A stretch of 64,000 nt of DNA, taken from Palsa-504 sp963822765 (GTDB lineage: Bacteria; Actinomycetota; Actinomycetes; Streptosporangiales; Streptosporangiaceae). This document shows, one piece after another, positions 42,352-51,141 of this stretch. A model generated the notes under the pieces. It did no database searches. It saw only the letters and a program-made list of their open reading frames with translations, and had not been told where the DNA came from. The first letter of the stretch is position 1, and the number at the start of each line of letters is the position of its first letter. Location of the stretch: the NCBI GenBank assembly GCA_963822765.1, contig CAWGJL010000024.1:124001-188000 (forward strand), read 5' to 3'. Position numbers and translations under genes: made by a program.

Positions 42352-42423
42352 TTGAAAGTCCAACTACTGCCTTCGTGCGGGCTCCAGGCCCGAGGGATGG
42401 CCGTGACTACAGGAGGAACTCCT

Positions 42424-42903
42424 ATGTTCGCTCGTCTTGGCCCGTCGCAGCCCGCGCAGGGCGCGGACGTGATCGTGCGCGCGGTGGCCGCGCTGGCGCT
42501 GGCCGGTCTGGCCGTCATTCACGTGGTCGACCTGCCGGGCACGCTGGGCCCGGCCCGGCTGGTCGGCGCCGGGTATCTCGGAATCATCGTCGCGGCGGTC
42601 CTGGCCGGCGGCCTGCTGATCGCCCGGCCGCACTGGCTGGTCTGGGCGGGTACCGGCGCGGTGGCCGTCTCGGCGATGGGCGGATACGTGCTGACCCGCG
42701 CCCTTCCGGGAGGCTTCCTGGACGATCACGGCGACGTCGGCAACTGGCGGTGCTCACTGGGCATCGCCGCGCTCAGCGTGGAGGCCCTGATCATCATGCT
42801 CGTGGTGCTCGCCGCCTGGCTGGGCCGCAGCCCCGCCGCGAGCGTGCCCGCGAAGTCCCGGTCTGCCGAGCGGCTCGCGCCCGAGTACAGCCAGCACCGC
42901 TAA
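42424..42903 (+). CDS. Four-helix membrane protein of unknown function
   Basis: The 159-residue protein has four hydrophobic helices (VRAVAALALAGLAVIHVV, LVGAGYLGIIVAAVLAGGLL, WLVWAGTGAVAVSAMGGYVL, LSVEALIIMLVVLAAW) and a soluble Ser/Arg-rich end. The loop GFLDDHGDVGNW is the most distinctive feature. ATG at 42424 is preceded by AGGAGG at seven bases. No family was recognised. It lies 22 bp before the FtsH-like gene and shares its promoter. Confidence 0.75.
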   Translation: MFARLGPSQPAQGADVIVRAVAALALAGLAVIHVVDLPGTLGPARLVGAGYLGIIVAAVLAGGLLIARPHWLVWAGTGAVAVSAMGGYVLTRALPGGFLDDHGDVGNWRCSLGIAALSVEALIIMLVVLAAWLGRSPAASVPAKSRSAERLAPEYSQHR

Positions 42904-42925
42904 CCATCCCAGAAGGAGCACGACA

Positions 42926-44815
42926 ATGCGCATGTCCCAGCCCGGTCAGGCGAAAACGGTCTCGTGGCGGCGCTGGCTGCTCCCGGCGGCCATCGGGGCC
43001 GGGTTCCTGGCCCTGCTGGTTCTGCCGCGCGGCGCGGTCCCGGCCACGGCGCTGAGCTACACCCGCTTCCTGGCCGATGTCGGCGCCGGGACGGTCAGCG
43101 CGGTGACCATCGGCCCGGCCGGCCAGGTCGCCGGCCACCTCACCAGCGGGCAGCCGTTCACCACCACCATTCCCGTCGCCCTCGGCGGCAACGGCCTCGC
43201 CGGTGACCTGGCCGCCCACCACGTCCAGATCACCGCCACTACTGCCGCCGCGTCCCCCTCGCTGCTGGGAGTGCTGGTCGGGCTGCTGCCCTTGCTGCTG
43301 ATCGGCGGCCTGTTCTATTCCGCCTTCCGCGGCTTCCGCCAATCCGGCGGCGGCCTAGGCAGCGGCCTGGGCGGCGGTTTCGGCGGCCTGACCAAGGCGA
43401 AGGCGAGGGTCATCGACAGCGAGCGACCGGTCACCCGGTTCACCGACGTGGCCGGCTACGCCGCCGTGAAGACGGAGATCAGCGAGGTCGTGGACTACCT
43501 GCGCGACCCGGGCCGCTACCACCGGGCCGGGGCGCGCGGCCCGCGCGGCGTGCTGATGGCCGGGCCACCAGGTACCGGCAAGACGCTGCTCGCCCGCGCG
43601 GTCGCCGGCGAGGCCCACGTCCCCTTCTTCTCCGCCTCAGGCTCGGGCTTCGTGGAGCTGTTCGTCGGCATCGGCGCGGCCCGGGTCCGGGACCTGTTCG
43701 AGCAGGCCCGCACCCGGGCGCCGGCCATCGTGTTCATCGACGAGATCGATGCCCTCGGCGCCCGCCGCGACCACGGCGGCTACGCCGGCAGCGACGAGCG
43801 GGAGCAGACCCTCAACCAGCTGCTCGCCGAGATGGACGGGTTCGACGAGTCCGACGGCGTGGTCGTGCTGGCCGCCACCAACCGGCCGGACGCCCTGGAC
43901 CCCGCGCTGCGCCGCCCGGGCCGGTTCGACCGCGAGGTCGTCGTCCCGCTGCCCGGCCGGGCCGAACGCAGCGCCATCCTCGCTGCCCACGCCCGCGGCA
44001 AGACCCTCGGCGCAGACGCCGACCTGGACCAGGTCGCCGCCGCCACCCCCGGATTCTCCGGCGCCGATCTCGCCAACCTGGTCAACGAGGCCGCCGTCAC
44101 CGCGGTCCGGGCGGGCCGCACCAGCCTCACCGCCGCCGACTTCGCCAGCGCCCGCGACCGCGTCCTGCTCGGCACCCGGCGCGCCAGCCCGCTGGCCCCC
44201 GGCGAACTCGCCACCGTTGCCGTGCACGAGGCCGGCCACGCCCTGGTCGCCACCTTGTCCCGGCACGCCGACCCGGTCAGCCGGGTCACCGTCCTGGGCG
44301 CCGGCCAGGCCCTCGGGCTGACCGAGACGCTCCCCGCCGACGACCGCCGACTGTACGGGGAAGGCTACCTGGCCGACACCCTCGCCGTCCGCCTCGGCGG
44401 CCGCGCCGCCGAACGGCTGGTCCGCGGCGAGGCGTCCACCGGCGCCGCCGACGACCTGGCCTCCGCCACCACCTTGGCTACCCAGATGGTCCGCGAGTTC
44501 GGCCTCAGCGACAGGATAGGGCCGGTCAGCTACGGCGACCCCCCCGGGTTCACTGCAGCCCGCGGTTACTCCGAGCACACCCAGTGGCTGGTCGACCAGG
44601 AAGTCGCCGCCATCCTGGCCAAGGCCGAAACCCAGGCCCGCGACCTGCTCACCAGCCACCGCGACGCCCTCGACCGGCTCACCGCCCTCCTGCTGGAGCA
44701 GGAAACCGTCACCGGCGACCAGGTCCGGGCTCTCGCGCAGGCGCCCAGCCCCAGCCCCGCCCCCGCCCCCGTAGCGGCCACCCGACCCGAGTCCCTGACC
44801 ACCGTTTTCTACTAA
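42926..44815 (+). CDS. ftsH: FtsH-like AAA+ zinc metalloprotease
   Basis: The 629-residue protein has two membrane helices around a periplasmic segment (about 20-130), a Gly-rich linker, the AAA module with GPPGTGKT (near 213), FIDEIDALG (near 268) and the SRH RRPGRFDREV, then the protease domain with VHEAGHALV (near 432). FtsH degrades membrane and misfolded proteins. The periplasmic part is shorter and more Ala/Thr-rich than in the housekeeping FtsH, and its placement in the ECF/BlaI region marks it as an extra, stress-type paralog. Its TAA stop lies inside a TAGTAG-type dyad. Confidence 0.95.
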   Translation: MRMSQPGQAKTVSWRRWLLPAAIGAGFLALLVLPRGAVPATALSYTRFLADVGAGTVSAVTIGPAGQVAGHLTSGQPFTTTIPVALGGNGLAGDLAAHHVQITATTAAASPSLLGVLVGLLPLLLIGGLFYSAFRGFRQSGGGLGSGLGGGFGGLTKAKARVIDSERPVTRFTDVAGYAAVKTEISEVVDYLRDPGRYHRAGARGPRGVLMAGPPGTGKTLLARAVAGEAHVPFFSASGSGFVELFVGIGAARVRDLFEQARTRAPAIVFIDEIDALGARRDHGGYAGSDEREQTLNQLLAEMDGFDESDGVVVLAATNRPDALDPALRRPGRFDREVVVPLPGRAERSAILAAHARGKTLGADADLDQVAAATPGFSGADLANLVNEAAVTAVRAGRTSLTAADFASARDRVLLGTRRASPLAPGELATVAVHEAGHALVATLSRHADPVSRVTVLGAGQALGLTETLPADDRRLYGEGYLADTLAVRLGGRAAERLVRGEASTGAADDLASATTLATQMVREFGLSDRIGPVSYGDPPGFTAARGYSEHTQWLVDQEVAAILAKAETQARDLLTSHRDALDRLTALLLEQETVTGDQVRALAQAPSPSPAPAPVAATRPESLTTVFY

Positions 44816-44827
44816 ATCCCTTAGTAG
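44809..44827. promoter_or_regulatory. BlaI-like dyad at the end of ftsH
   Basis: CTACTAA-ATCCC-TTAGTAG is a perfect seven-base inverted repeat spanning the ftsH stop codon. It shares the outer CTACTA/TAGTAG arms with P1-P4 but has no CGTG. It is 33 bp upstream of the next start codon, so it may tune that gene separately. Confidence 0.55.
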
Positions 44828-44859
44828 ATAGTGCACGTCAATATCAAAAGGAGTTAACC

Positions 44860-45390
44860 GTGCGACACCCGAGAATCATCATCGCCAGCATCAGCCTGGC
44901 CGCCGCGGCCGCCCTCGGCGGCGGTATCACCGCCGCCGCCGCGACTGGCTCCCCGGCCAGCAACCGGCCCGCTGCCAGCCAGCACGCCACGACGACCGTG
45001 CGCACCGCGCAGGCGGCCGTCGGCGGCAAGACCGAGACCATCCTGGTCAACGCAGCCGGCCTGCCGCTGTACTTCTACATGAATGACACGGCCGCGAGCT
45101 CGCTCGTTTCCGGCAGGCTGGCAGCGCTGTGGCCGCCCCTGACGTCTCCGTCGCCGGCCGCCGCCGGGCTGACCGGCAAGCTCGCCGCGGTTAGCGACGC
45201 CCACGGCGACCAGGTCGCCTACAACGGGCATCTGCTGTACACCTTCGTCGACGATCGCGCCGGCCAGGTAACCGGCCAGGGGGTGCAGGGCTTCTTCGTG
45301 GCCACCCCGGGCCTCACGCCGCTCACCGGGTCCTCGACGTCGACGGGCACTGTGCCCGCCACCCCGTCCGGCACCGGTTACGGCTACTGA
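44860..45390 (+). CDS. Secreted protein with Lipoprotein_15 (COG4315) repeats
   Basis: The 176-residue protein has a signal peptide (MRHPRIIIASISLAAAAALG...) without a lipobox Cys. It carries two PF03640-type repeats: ILVNAAGLPLYFYMNDTAAS with LAALWPPLTSPS, and DQVAYNGHLLYTFVDDRAGQ with GVQGFFVATPGL. Function of this family is unknown; members are cell-surface proteins. GTG start has AAGGAG six bases upstream. It lies in the ECF/BlaI region behind a dyad and is followed by a strong terminator. Confidence 0.88.
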   Translation: MRHPRIIIASISLAAAAALGGGITAAAATGSPASNRPAASQHATTTVRTAQAAVGGKTETILVNAAGLPLYFYMNDTAASSLVSGRLAALWPPLTSPSPAAAGLTGKLAAVSDAHGDQVAYNGHLLYTFVDDRAGQVTGQGVQGFFVATPGLTPLTGSSTSTGTVPATPSGTGYGY

Positions 45391-45401
45391 GACAGCGCGC
45401 T

Positions 45402-45447
45402 ATCGGTCCGCTGACCGGAGCCCCTCGGGCGGGGTCGGCGGACCGAT
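45402..45447 (+). terminator. Strong terminator hairpin after the secreted protein gene
   Basis: Bases 45402-45416 pair with 45433-45447 (15 pairs, one G-T), leaving a 16-base loop that can itself fold. It follows the stop codon by 11 bp and marks the right end of the ECF/BlaI region. Confidence 0.75.
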
Positions 45448-45465
45448 GCCTCGGAGAGGCAAGAC

Positions 45466-47487
45466 ATGATGATCACCACAGCCCGGACCACCCGGCCGGT
45501 GCCGGACCCGGCTACCGGAAGCCTCTCGGCCCATCCAGGGCCCCACCGCCAGCCCGCACGCGGGTCCGCCGGGTCAACGCCGCGGGCGGAGGTACCGGGC
45601 CCGCCGCGCGGGCGCCGCCATCACGGTGGCGGCCCTCGCCGCGTTGGCTGCCGCCGCGGTGGCCGAGCGGGCCGCGGTGACCGCGTCGTTCGCGGTGCTC
45701 GGTCACGTGCACTCGGCCTGGATCCCCGCCGCCGTCCTGCTCGAATCGGTGTCCATGGCTGCGTTCGCGATCATGCTGCGCCGGCTGCTCGCGGCCGGCG
45801 GCGCCAGCGTGGGCATCCGGCCGATGCTGGCCACGGCCTACGCCGCCAACGCGGTGTCGGTCTCGGTTCCGCTGGCCGGACCGGGCCTGGCCACCGCCTT
45901 CACCTTTCGCCGCTTCACCCGGCAGGGCGCGGATGCCCCGCTGGCCGGTGGTCGCTGCTGGCCGGCGGGGTGGTCTCCTCGGCTGCGGCGGCCCTGGTCG
46001 TGGTCGCCGGCGGCCTGGCGTCCGGGAACATCCTGGCTGCGGCGCTGGCCGTGCCCGGCGGGATGCTCACCGTGGCCGTCCTCGCCGCGGCCGGAGCGGC
46101 CGCGCGCCGGCCGCGCCTTGGCGGTGGGTTCGAGCGGCTCGCCGCGTCGACGTTGCGGCAGGCATCGCGGCTCTCGGGCCGCCTGCGGGCGAGCCCGGCC
46201 AGATCATCCGGGCCTGGACGCAGCGGCTGGGTTCACTCCAGCTTCCCCTGCGAGGCTGGATGATGGTGGCCGCCCTAGCCGTGGCCAACTGGCTCGCCGA
46301 CGCCGCGGTTCTCGCCGTCAGTATCCAGGCCACCGGCGCCACCGTCCCCTGGCACGATCTTCTGCTGGTCTACGCCTCGGGCATCGCCGCGCAAAGCCTG
46401 AACATCACGCCCGGCGGCCTGGGGGTCACCGAGGCCACGCTGACCGCGGCCCTGGTCGGCGCCGGGCTGGGTGCTGGCCCGGCCCTGGCTGCGGTGCTGC
46501 TCTACCGCCTGGCAAGTTTCTGGCTGGTCGCACTGACCGGGTGGCTGGTCCTGTTCTGGCTGCGCCGCCCTCAGGCCCGACCCGGCGCCAGATACAAAGC
46601 CGGATCCAAGCCGGCGCAGCGCGTCGTCCAGGACGAGGAAACCGCCGCTGGCGCCGGTCCTCAGCCAGCCGGGCCGGGGCCGCACGAGATCGTGCTGCTG
46701 CACGGGCAACCCGGCTCGCCCGCCGACTGGCAGCAGGTCGCCGCCCGGCTGCCGGCCCGGTTCCACGTGGTCGCACCCGACCGGCCGGGATATGGTTCCA
46801 GCCGGATTCCGGCCGGCGGCTTTGCCGCGAACGCCCGTGCCGTCCTCGATGACCTGGACTCACGGGGCATCAAGCGTGCCGTGCTGGTGGGGCACTCCTA
46901 CGGCGGCGGGGTGGCGCTGTGGGCGGCCAGCATGGCGCCCAGCCGGGTGGAGGCGGTGATCCTGCTGGCCAGCGTGGGCCCCGGGTGCGTGAACGGCTGG
47001 GACCGGCTGCTCGCCGCACCCGGCGCGGGCCAGCTGTGCGCGCTGGTGGCGTGGCGGCTGACGCCGTGGATCGCCCGGGTCCGGCTCGCCTGGCTCGGCC
47101 GGCGGCGCGGCGGCGCGCTCCGCCCGGACGAGCACGTCAACTGGCAGGTGTGGGGCCACGCTGGGCGGGCAGGGCGCGCTGTGGCGCACGTTCCTGACCG
47201 AGCAACGCGCGCTGCTGCGCGAGCTGAGCGAGCTGGAGCGCGCCATCGGATCAGTCCAGGCGCCGGTGCTCCTGCTCGCTGACCCCCAGGACACCCTGGT
47301 TCCCATCGATACCGCCCGCCGGCTCGCGCGCGCCCTGCCTGACGCCCGTCTGCAGCTCGTCCACGGCGCAGGCCACCATCTGCCCAGGCGAGCCCCGGAT
47401 GCCGTCGCCGACGCGATGGCGGCGTTCCTGGCCGCTAAGGAAGAGTCAGCCCGCCGCTCGCAGTCGCGCTGGCTCACCACACGCATA
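45466..47487 (+). pseudogene. Flippase-like (YbhN/AglD) membrane domain fused to alpha/beta hydrolase, multiply frameshifted
   Basis: Starting at ATG 45466 (GGAGAGG upstream), recognisable parts lie in successive frames. 45626-45940 has helices and TAYAANAVSVSVPLAGPGLA; 45945-46190 has VVSSAAAALVVVAGGLASG; 46190-46640 has SLNITPGGLGVTEATLTAAL, the hallmark of LPG-synthase-type flippase domains. A hydrolase follows, in the same frame, with VLLHGQPGSPADWQ and VGHSYGGGVAL, and its end (DPQDTLVPID, VHGAGHHLP) lies in yet another frame after about 47165. At least four indels are needed to restore it. Neighbouring genes are intact, so decay is likelier than bad sequence. Confidence 0.75.
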
Positions 47488-47527
47488 ATTCCGCCCGGGG
47501 CCCCCGTGGACCCGGGCGGAATTATGC
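47483..47527. terminator. 17-bp stem hairpin between convergent genes
   Basis: Bases 47483-47499 pair perfectly with 47511-47527 around an 11-base loop. The stem has AATT near its base on both sides, so it gives a short U-run in either direction. It probably terminates both the rightward fusion gene and the leftward MMPL gene. Confidence 0.8.
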
Positions 47528-47535
47528 CAGCGCGG

Positions 47536-49725
47536 TTACCCGCCGCTCAGCGCCAGTTCGTCCTGGGCGGCGAGGCCAGCGGCGAGGCCAGCGGCGAGGC
47601 TCGGGCCATCAGGAACCGTGGCCGGGATCCGCAGCACCCGGGCCAGCCCCGCAGGCAGCCACCAGTTGGCCCGGCCGAACAGGGCGACCAGCGCCGGGAC
47701 GAGCAGGCAGCGCACGACCAGCGCGTCGATGAGGATGCCGGCGCCGAGCCCGGTGGCCAGGATCTTCAGGTCGGTCTCCGGCCCGGTAGACATGGACAGG
47801 AAGCTCAGCATCAGGATCGCGGCCGCGCTGGTGACCAGCCGGCCGGTGCGGCCCAGGCCCTCGACCACCGCGTGGCGGGCGTCACCGCTGGTGTCGTAGG
47901 CCTCCCGGATGCGGCTCAGGATGAACACCTCGTAGTCCATGGACAGGCCGAACAGGAAGGCGAAGACCATCAGCGGCACCCACATCGTGATCGCCCCGGT
48001 GGCCGGGATGCCCCACAGCGCCTGCGAGCCGTGCCCGTCCTGCCAGACCCAGGTCAGCACGCCGTAGGCGGCGGCCAGCGAGATCAGGTTGAACACCACG
48101 GCCTTGGCCGCCAGCAGCACCGAGCGGAAGGCCCGGGTCAGCAGCAGGAAGGTGGCGACGCTAATGATGGCCAGCATGAGCGGGAAGTCACCGTAGACCG
48201 CGTGGTCGAAGTCGATCAGCGACGCGCCGTCGCCGCCGACGCCGATCACGTGCGGCTGCCCGAGCAGCGCGTGCTCGAGCCCGCTGACGGTCGTCTGGCC
48301 CGCGGGCACGCTGCTCTCGGCCGAGGGAATCACGGTGACGATCGCGGTGCCGCCCCGCTGGTAGTCCGGCGTGGCCGGCGCTACCGCGGCGTACACCCCG
48401 GGAACTCGCGCCGCCCGGGCCGCCACCGCGGCCGGAGCGCCGGGACCGGCGGAGGTCAGGACCTCGGCCGGGGTGAGCACGCCGGACGGGACGCCGCCGT
48501 CGGTCAGCGTAACCAGCGCGTCGTGCGCGGGCCCACTGGTGGCCTGCGCGGAGCTACCAGGCTCGCCCAGGTGCAGGGACAGCGCGGGCAGCATCAGCGC
48601 TGCCAGGATGCCGAGCCCGGCCAGCGCAGCCAGCCAGCGGTGCCGGTAGACGCCGCGCGCCCAGGCCGAGAACACCCGGCTGGCACGGCGCTCGGTCCGC
48701 AGCCGCGGCCAGTCCAGGCGCGGGCCGACGGTGGCCAGGATCACGGGGAGCAGGGTGATGGAGACGATCACCGACACCAGCGGCACCAGTACGCCGCCGT
48801 AGCCGACGCTGCGCAGCATGGGCACCGGCAGCACGACCATCGACAGCAGCCCGATGGCCACGGTGAGGCCGGAGAACACCACGGCCCGGCCCGCATGGGT
48901 CATCGCCTCGGTCACAGCGGCCAGGTTGTCCCGGCCCGCGGCCCGCTCCTCGCGCCAACGGCTGACCACCAGCAGCGAGTAGTCGATGGCCACGCCGAGC
49001 CCGATCAGCGCGATCAGGAACTCGACGATCTGGCTGACCCCGGTCACCTCGGTGAGCCCGCCGACGATCAGGAATGTGGCCAGCACCGAGATGCCGCCGA
49101 TGACCAGCGGCAGCAGGGCCAGGAAGCTGGCGAAGACCAGCGCCAGGATGACCAGCGCGCCGACCGCGCCGATCATCGCCTCGTCCATGATCCCGGTACC
49201 CTTGCCGGACTTCGGGCTGCCGTTGGCCAGCAGGTCCGAGCCGGTGACCCCGACGTGCCAGCCAGCGGGAGCAGCCGCGGTCACGGCACGGTCGATCACC
49301 GGCCCGAGGCTGGGGCCGCCGAAGCCGGCCGCCGGGGCCGTGTACACCAGCGCGAAGGTGGACCTGCCGTCGCGGGTGACGAACGCAGGGTCGTGCGTGG
49401 TCGCGTAGTCCGCGATCCGCACGCCGGGAACCGCCCGGGTCAGGGCTGCGAACGCCCGCCCGGTGGCCGCCGCCACCGCGGGATCGGTGACCTTCTGCCC
49501 GGCCGGCACGGTGATCACCGGCAGGTAAGGGGCCTGCGAACCGCCGTTGCCGTACTGGCTGGCGATCTGGTTGTCGACCTTGAACGCCTGCCCGGGCATG
49601 GCGAAGTTGTTGGTCATCCGGTGGGTAGTGCCGCTGATGGTCATCACGCCGACGGCAGCCACGATGACCCAGAACAGGGCCACGAGCGCCTTATGGCGGA
49701 GTACGAAGCGGGTGAGCGCTGGCAT
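47536..49725 (-). CDS. MMPL-family RND transporter
   Basis: The 729-residue protein has about 12 membrane helices and two periplasmic loops. Each half shows an MMPL signature: GLGVAIDYSLLVVSRWREE near residue 240 and FLFGLSMDYEVFILSRIREAY near 620. MMPL proteins export lipids, siderophores or drugs to the envelope. ATG at 49725 has GGAGG five bases upstream; a longer frame lacks this. The C-terminus has a small AAGL repeat. It diverges from a two-component system through a 207-bp region with paired palindromes, suggesting regulation by that system. Confidence 0.94.
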   Translation of the reverse strand: MPALTRFVLRHKALVALFWVIVAAVGVMTISGTTHRMTNNFAMPGQAFKVDNQIASQYGNGGSQAPYLPVITVPAGQKVTDPAVAAATGRAFAALTRAVPGVRIADYATTHDPAFVTRDGRSTFALVYTAPAAGFGGPSLGPVIDRAVTAAAPAGWHVGVTGSDLLANGSPKSGKGTGIMDEAMIGAVGALVILALVFASFLALLPLVIGGISVLATFLIVGGLTEVTGVSQIVEFLIALIGLGVAIDYSLLVVSRWREERAAGRDNLAAVTEAMTHAGRAVVFSGLTVAIGLLSMVVLPVPMLRSVGYGGVLVPLVSVIVSITLLPVILATVGPRLDWPRLRTERRASRVFSAWARGVYRHRWLAALAGLGILAALMLPALSLHLGEPGSSAQATSGPAHDALVTLTDGGVPSGVLTPAEVLTSAGPGAPAAVAARAARVPGVYAAVAPATPDYQRGGTAIVTVIPSAESSVPAGQTTVSGLEHALLGQPHVIGVGGDGASLIDFDHAVYGDFPLMLAIISVATFLLLTRAFRSVLLAAKAVVFNLISLAAAYGVLTWVWQDGHGSQALWGIPATGAITMWVPLMVFAFLFGLSMDYEVFILSRIREAYDTSGDARHAVVEGLGRTGRLVTSAAAILMLSFLSMSTGPETDLKILATGLGAGILIDALVVRCLLVPALVALFGRANWWLPAGLARVLRIPATVPDGPSLAAGLAAGLAAQDELALSGG

Positions 49726-49858
49726 CGTAGCCTCCGAGTCAGGGAGCCGGCGGCCGTTCCGCCAGCTGTAGCTCAAGACTGCCGCCCAGGCCCCCGGTCC
49801 GTCGTCCGGCGGCGGGTGGCACTTGGCCGTACCGCCGCGGGATTAGCCGCGGCCCGCG

Positions 49859-49896
49859 TACTCCCGGGGGAGTAGCCAGACCACCTCCCGGGGGAG
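49859..49896. promoter_or_regulatory. Paired palindromic operators between MMPL and kinase genes
   Basis: TACTCCCGGGGGAGTA (49859-49874) and CTCCCGGGGGAG (49885-49896) are two near-perfect dyads, 24 bp apart start to start. They lie in the shared upstream region of the MMPL exporter and the histidine kinase. They are natural candidates for binding by the NarL-type regulator at 51138. Confidence 0.6.
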
Positions 49897-49932
49897 GGCG
49901 ACGTGAGCCCGTGGCGTGCTTAGTCTTGCGAC

Positions 49933-51141
49933 ATGGAACGTGTGGCGGCGGTGTGGCGGCGGTGGCGCGGCTCGCCGGTCAGGGACGTGCTTCTCGCCGT
50001 CCTGGTGACCGCCCTGCTGGTGTCGGGCAGCCTCGGCGAAGGCGATCCCAAGAATCCCGCCGACCGGACCCAGTTCCACGGCCACCTGGCGCCGCACCCA
50101 GGGGCTGCGGTGCTGCTGGTCGCGGCAGCCTGCCTGCCCCTGGCCTGGCGGCGCCGCTACCCGGTCGCCGTGCTGGTGGTATCGGCCGCCGCGGTGACCG
50201 CCTATTCGCTGCTCGGCTACGTCAACGGCGCCTCCCTGGTCGCCCCCATCCTGGCCCTGTACGCGGTGGCGACGCAGGTCAGCGTCCGCCGGGCGGTAGT
50301 AGCGGCCGTGGCTACGCTGGCCGTGCTGTTGACGGTTAGCGCTGCGGACAACCCGTTCGGGCACATCAGCGGTGGCGGGTTCGACATCATCCCGTTCATG
50401 GTCACCGCCGCACTGTTCGCCGGGATCGCGGTGGCGAACCGGCGCGCATACGTGGCCTCCATCCGCGATCGGGCCGAACAGGACGCCCGACGGCAGGTGG
50501 ACGAGGAACGGCTGCGCATCGCCAGGGAACTGCACGACGTGGTGGCCCACACCATGGCCACCATCAATGTGCAGGCCGGGGTGGCCGCCCATGTCCTGCC
50601 CACCCAGCCGGAGGTGGTCGCCGAGGCGCTGCAGGCGATCAAGACGGCCAGCAAGGAGGGCCTGCGGGAGCTGCGCGCCATCCTCAACGTGCTGCGCCAG
50701 GCCGATGACAGCGACTCCGTTCAGCCCGCCCCGGGCCTGACCCAGCTCGACGCCCTGGTCGAAGGGGCGCGCCGGGCTGGCCTGCCGATCACCCTCGCCG
50801 TGGCCGGGGAGCCGTTCCCGCTGCCGGCCGCCGTGGACCTGGCCGCCTACCGCATCGTCCAGGAGTCGCTGACCAACGCCATCCGCCACGCCGGCCCGGC
50901 GGACGCGACCGTGAAGCTCCGCTACCAACCCGACGAGATAACCATCGACGTGACCGACACCGGAACCGGATCCGGACCCGGGGCCGCCGGCGGGACGGCC
51001 GGGCACGGCCAGGCCGGGATGCGCGAACGCGCCGCCGCCGTCGGCGGGACCGTGCAGACCGGCCCGCGCCCCGGTGGCGGTTACCAGGTCATGGCCCGCC
51101 TGCCCGTCCACGGAGCCCTCGTCGAAGGGATCACTCAATGA
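49933..51141 (+). CDS. NarL-type sensor histidine kinase
   Basis: The 402-residue kinase has four to five N-terminal membrane helices, a HisKA_3 dimerisation domain with RIARELHDVVAHTMA (phospho-His201), and a HATPase domain with YRIVQESLTNAIRHAG, DVTDTGTGSG and GHGQAGMRERAAAVGG. The short extracellular part suggests sensing in or near the membrane. It overlaps the response regulator by four bases and diverges from the MMPL gene. Confidence 0.95.
   Translation: MERVAAVWRRWRGSPVRDVLLAVLVTALLVSGSLGEGDPKNPADRTQFHGHLAPHPGAAVLLVAAACLPLAWRRRYPVAVLVVSAAAVTAYSLLGYVNGASLVAPILALYAVATQVSVRRAVVAAVATLAVLLTVSAADNPFGHISGGGFDIIPFMVTAALFAGIAVANRRAYVASIRDRAEQDARRQVDEERLRIARELHDVVAHTMATINVQAGVAAHVLPTQPEVVAEALQAIKTASKEGLRELRAILNVLRQADDSDSVQPAPGLTQLDALVEGARRAGLPITLAVAGEPFPLPAAVDLAAYRIVQESLTNAIRHAGPADATVKLRYQPDEITIDVTDTGTGSGPGAAGGTAGHGQAGMRERAAAVGGTVQTGPRPGGGYQVMARLPVHGALVEGITQ

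Noticed and set aside
47266..49875. Long plus-strand open frame across the MMPL gene
   Set aside because: Only the first about 80 codons encode the hydrolase end; the rest is antisense to a well-conserved MMPL transporter.
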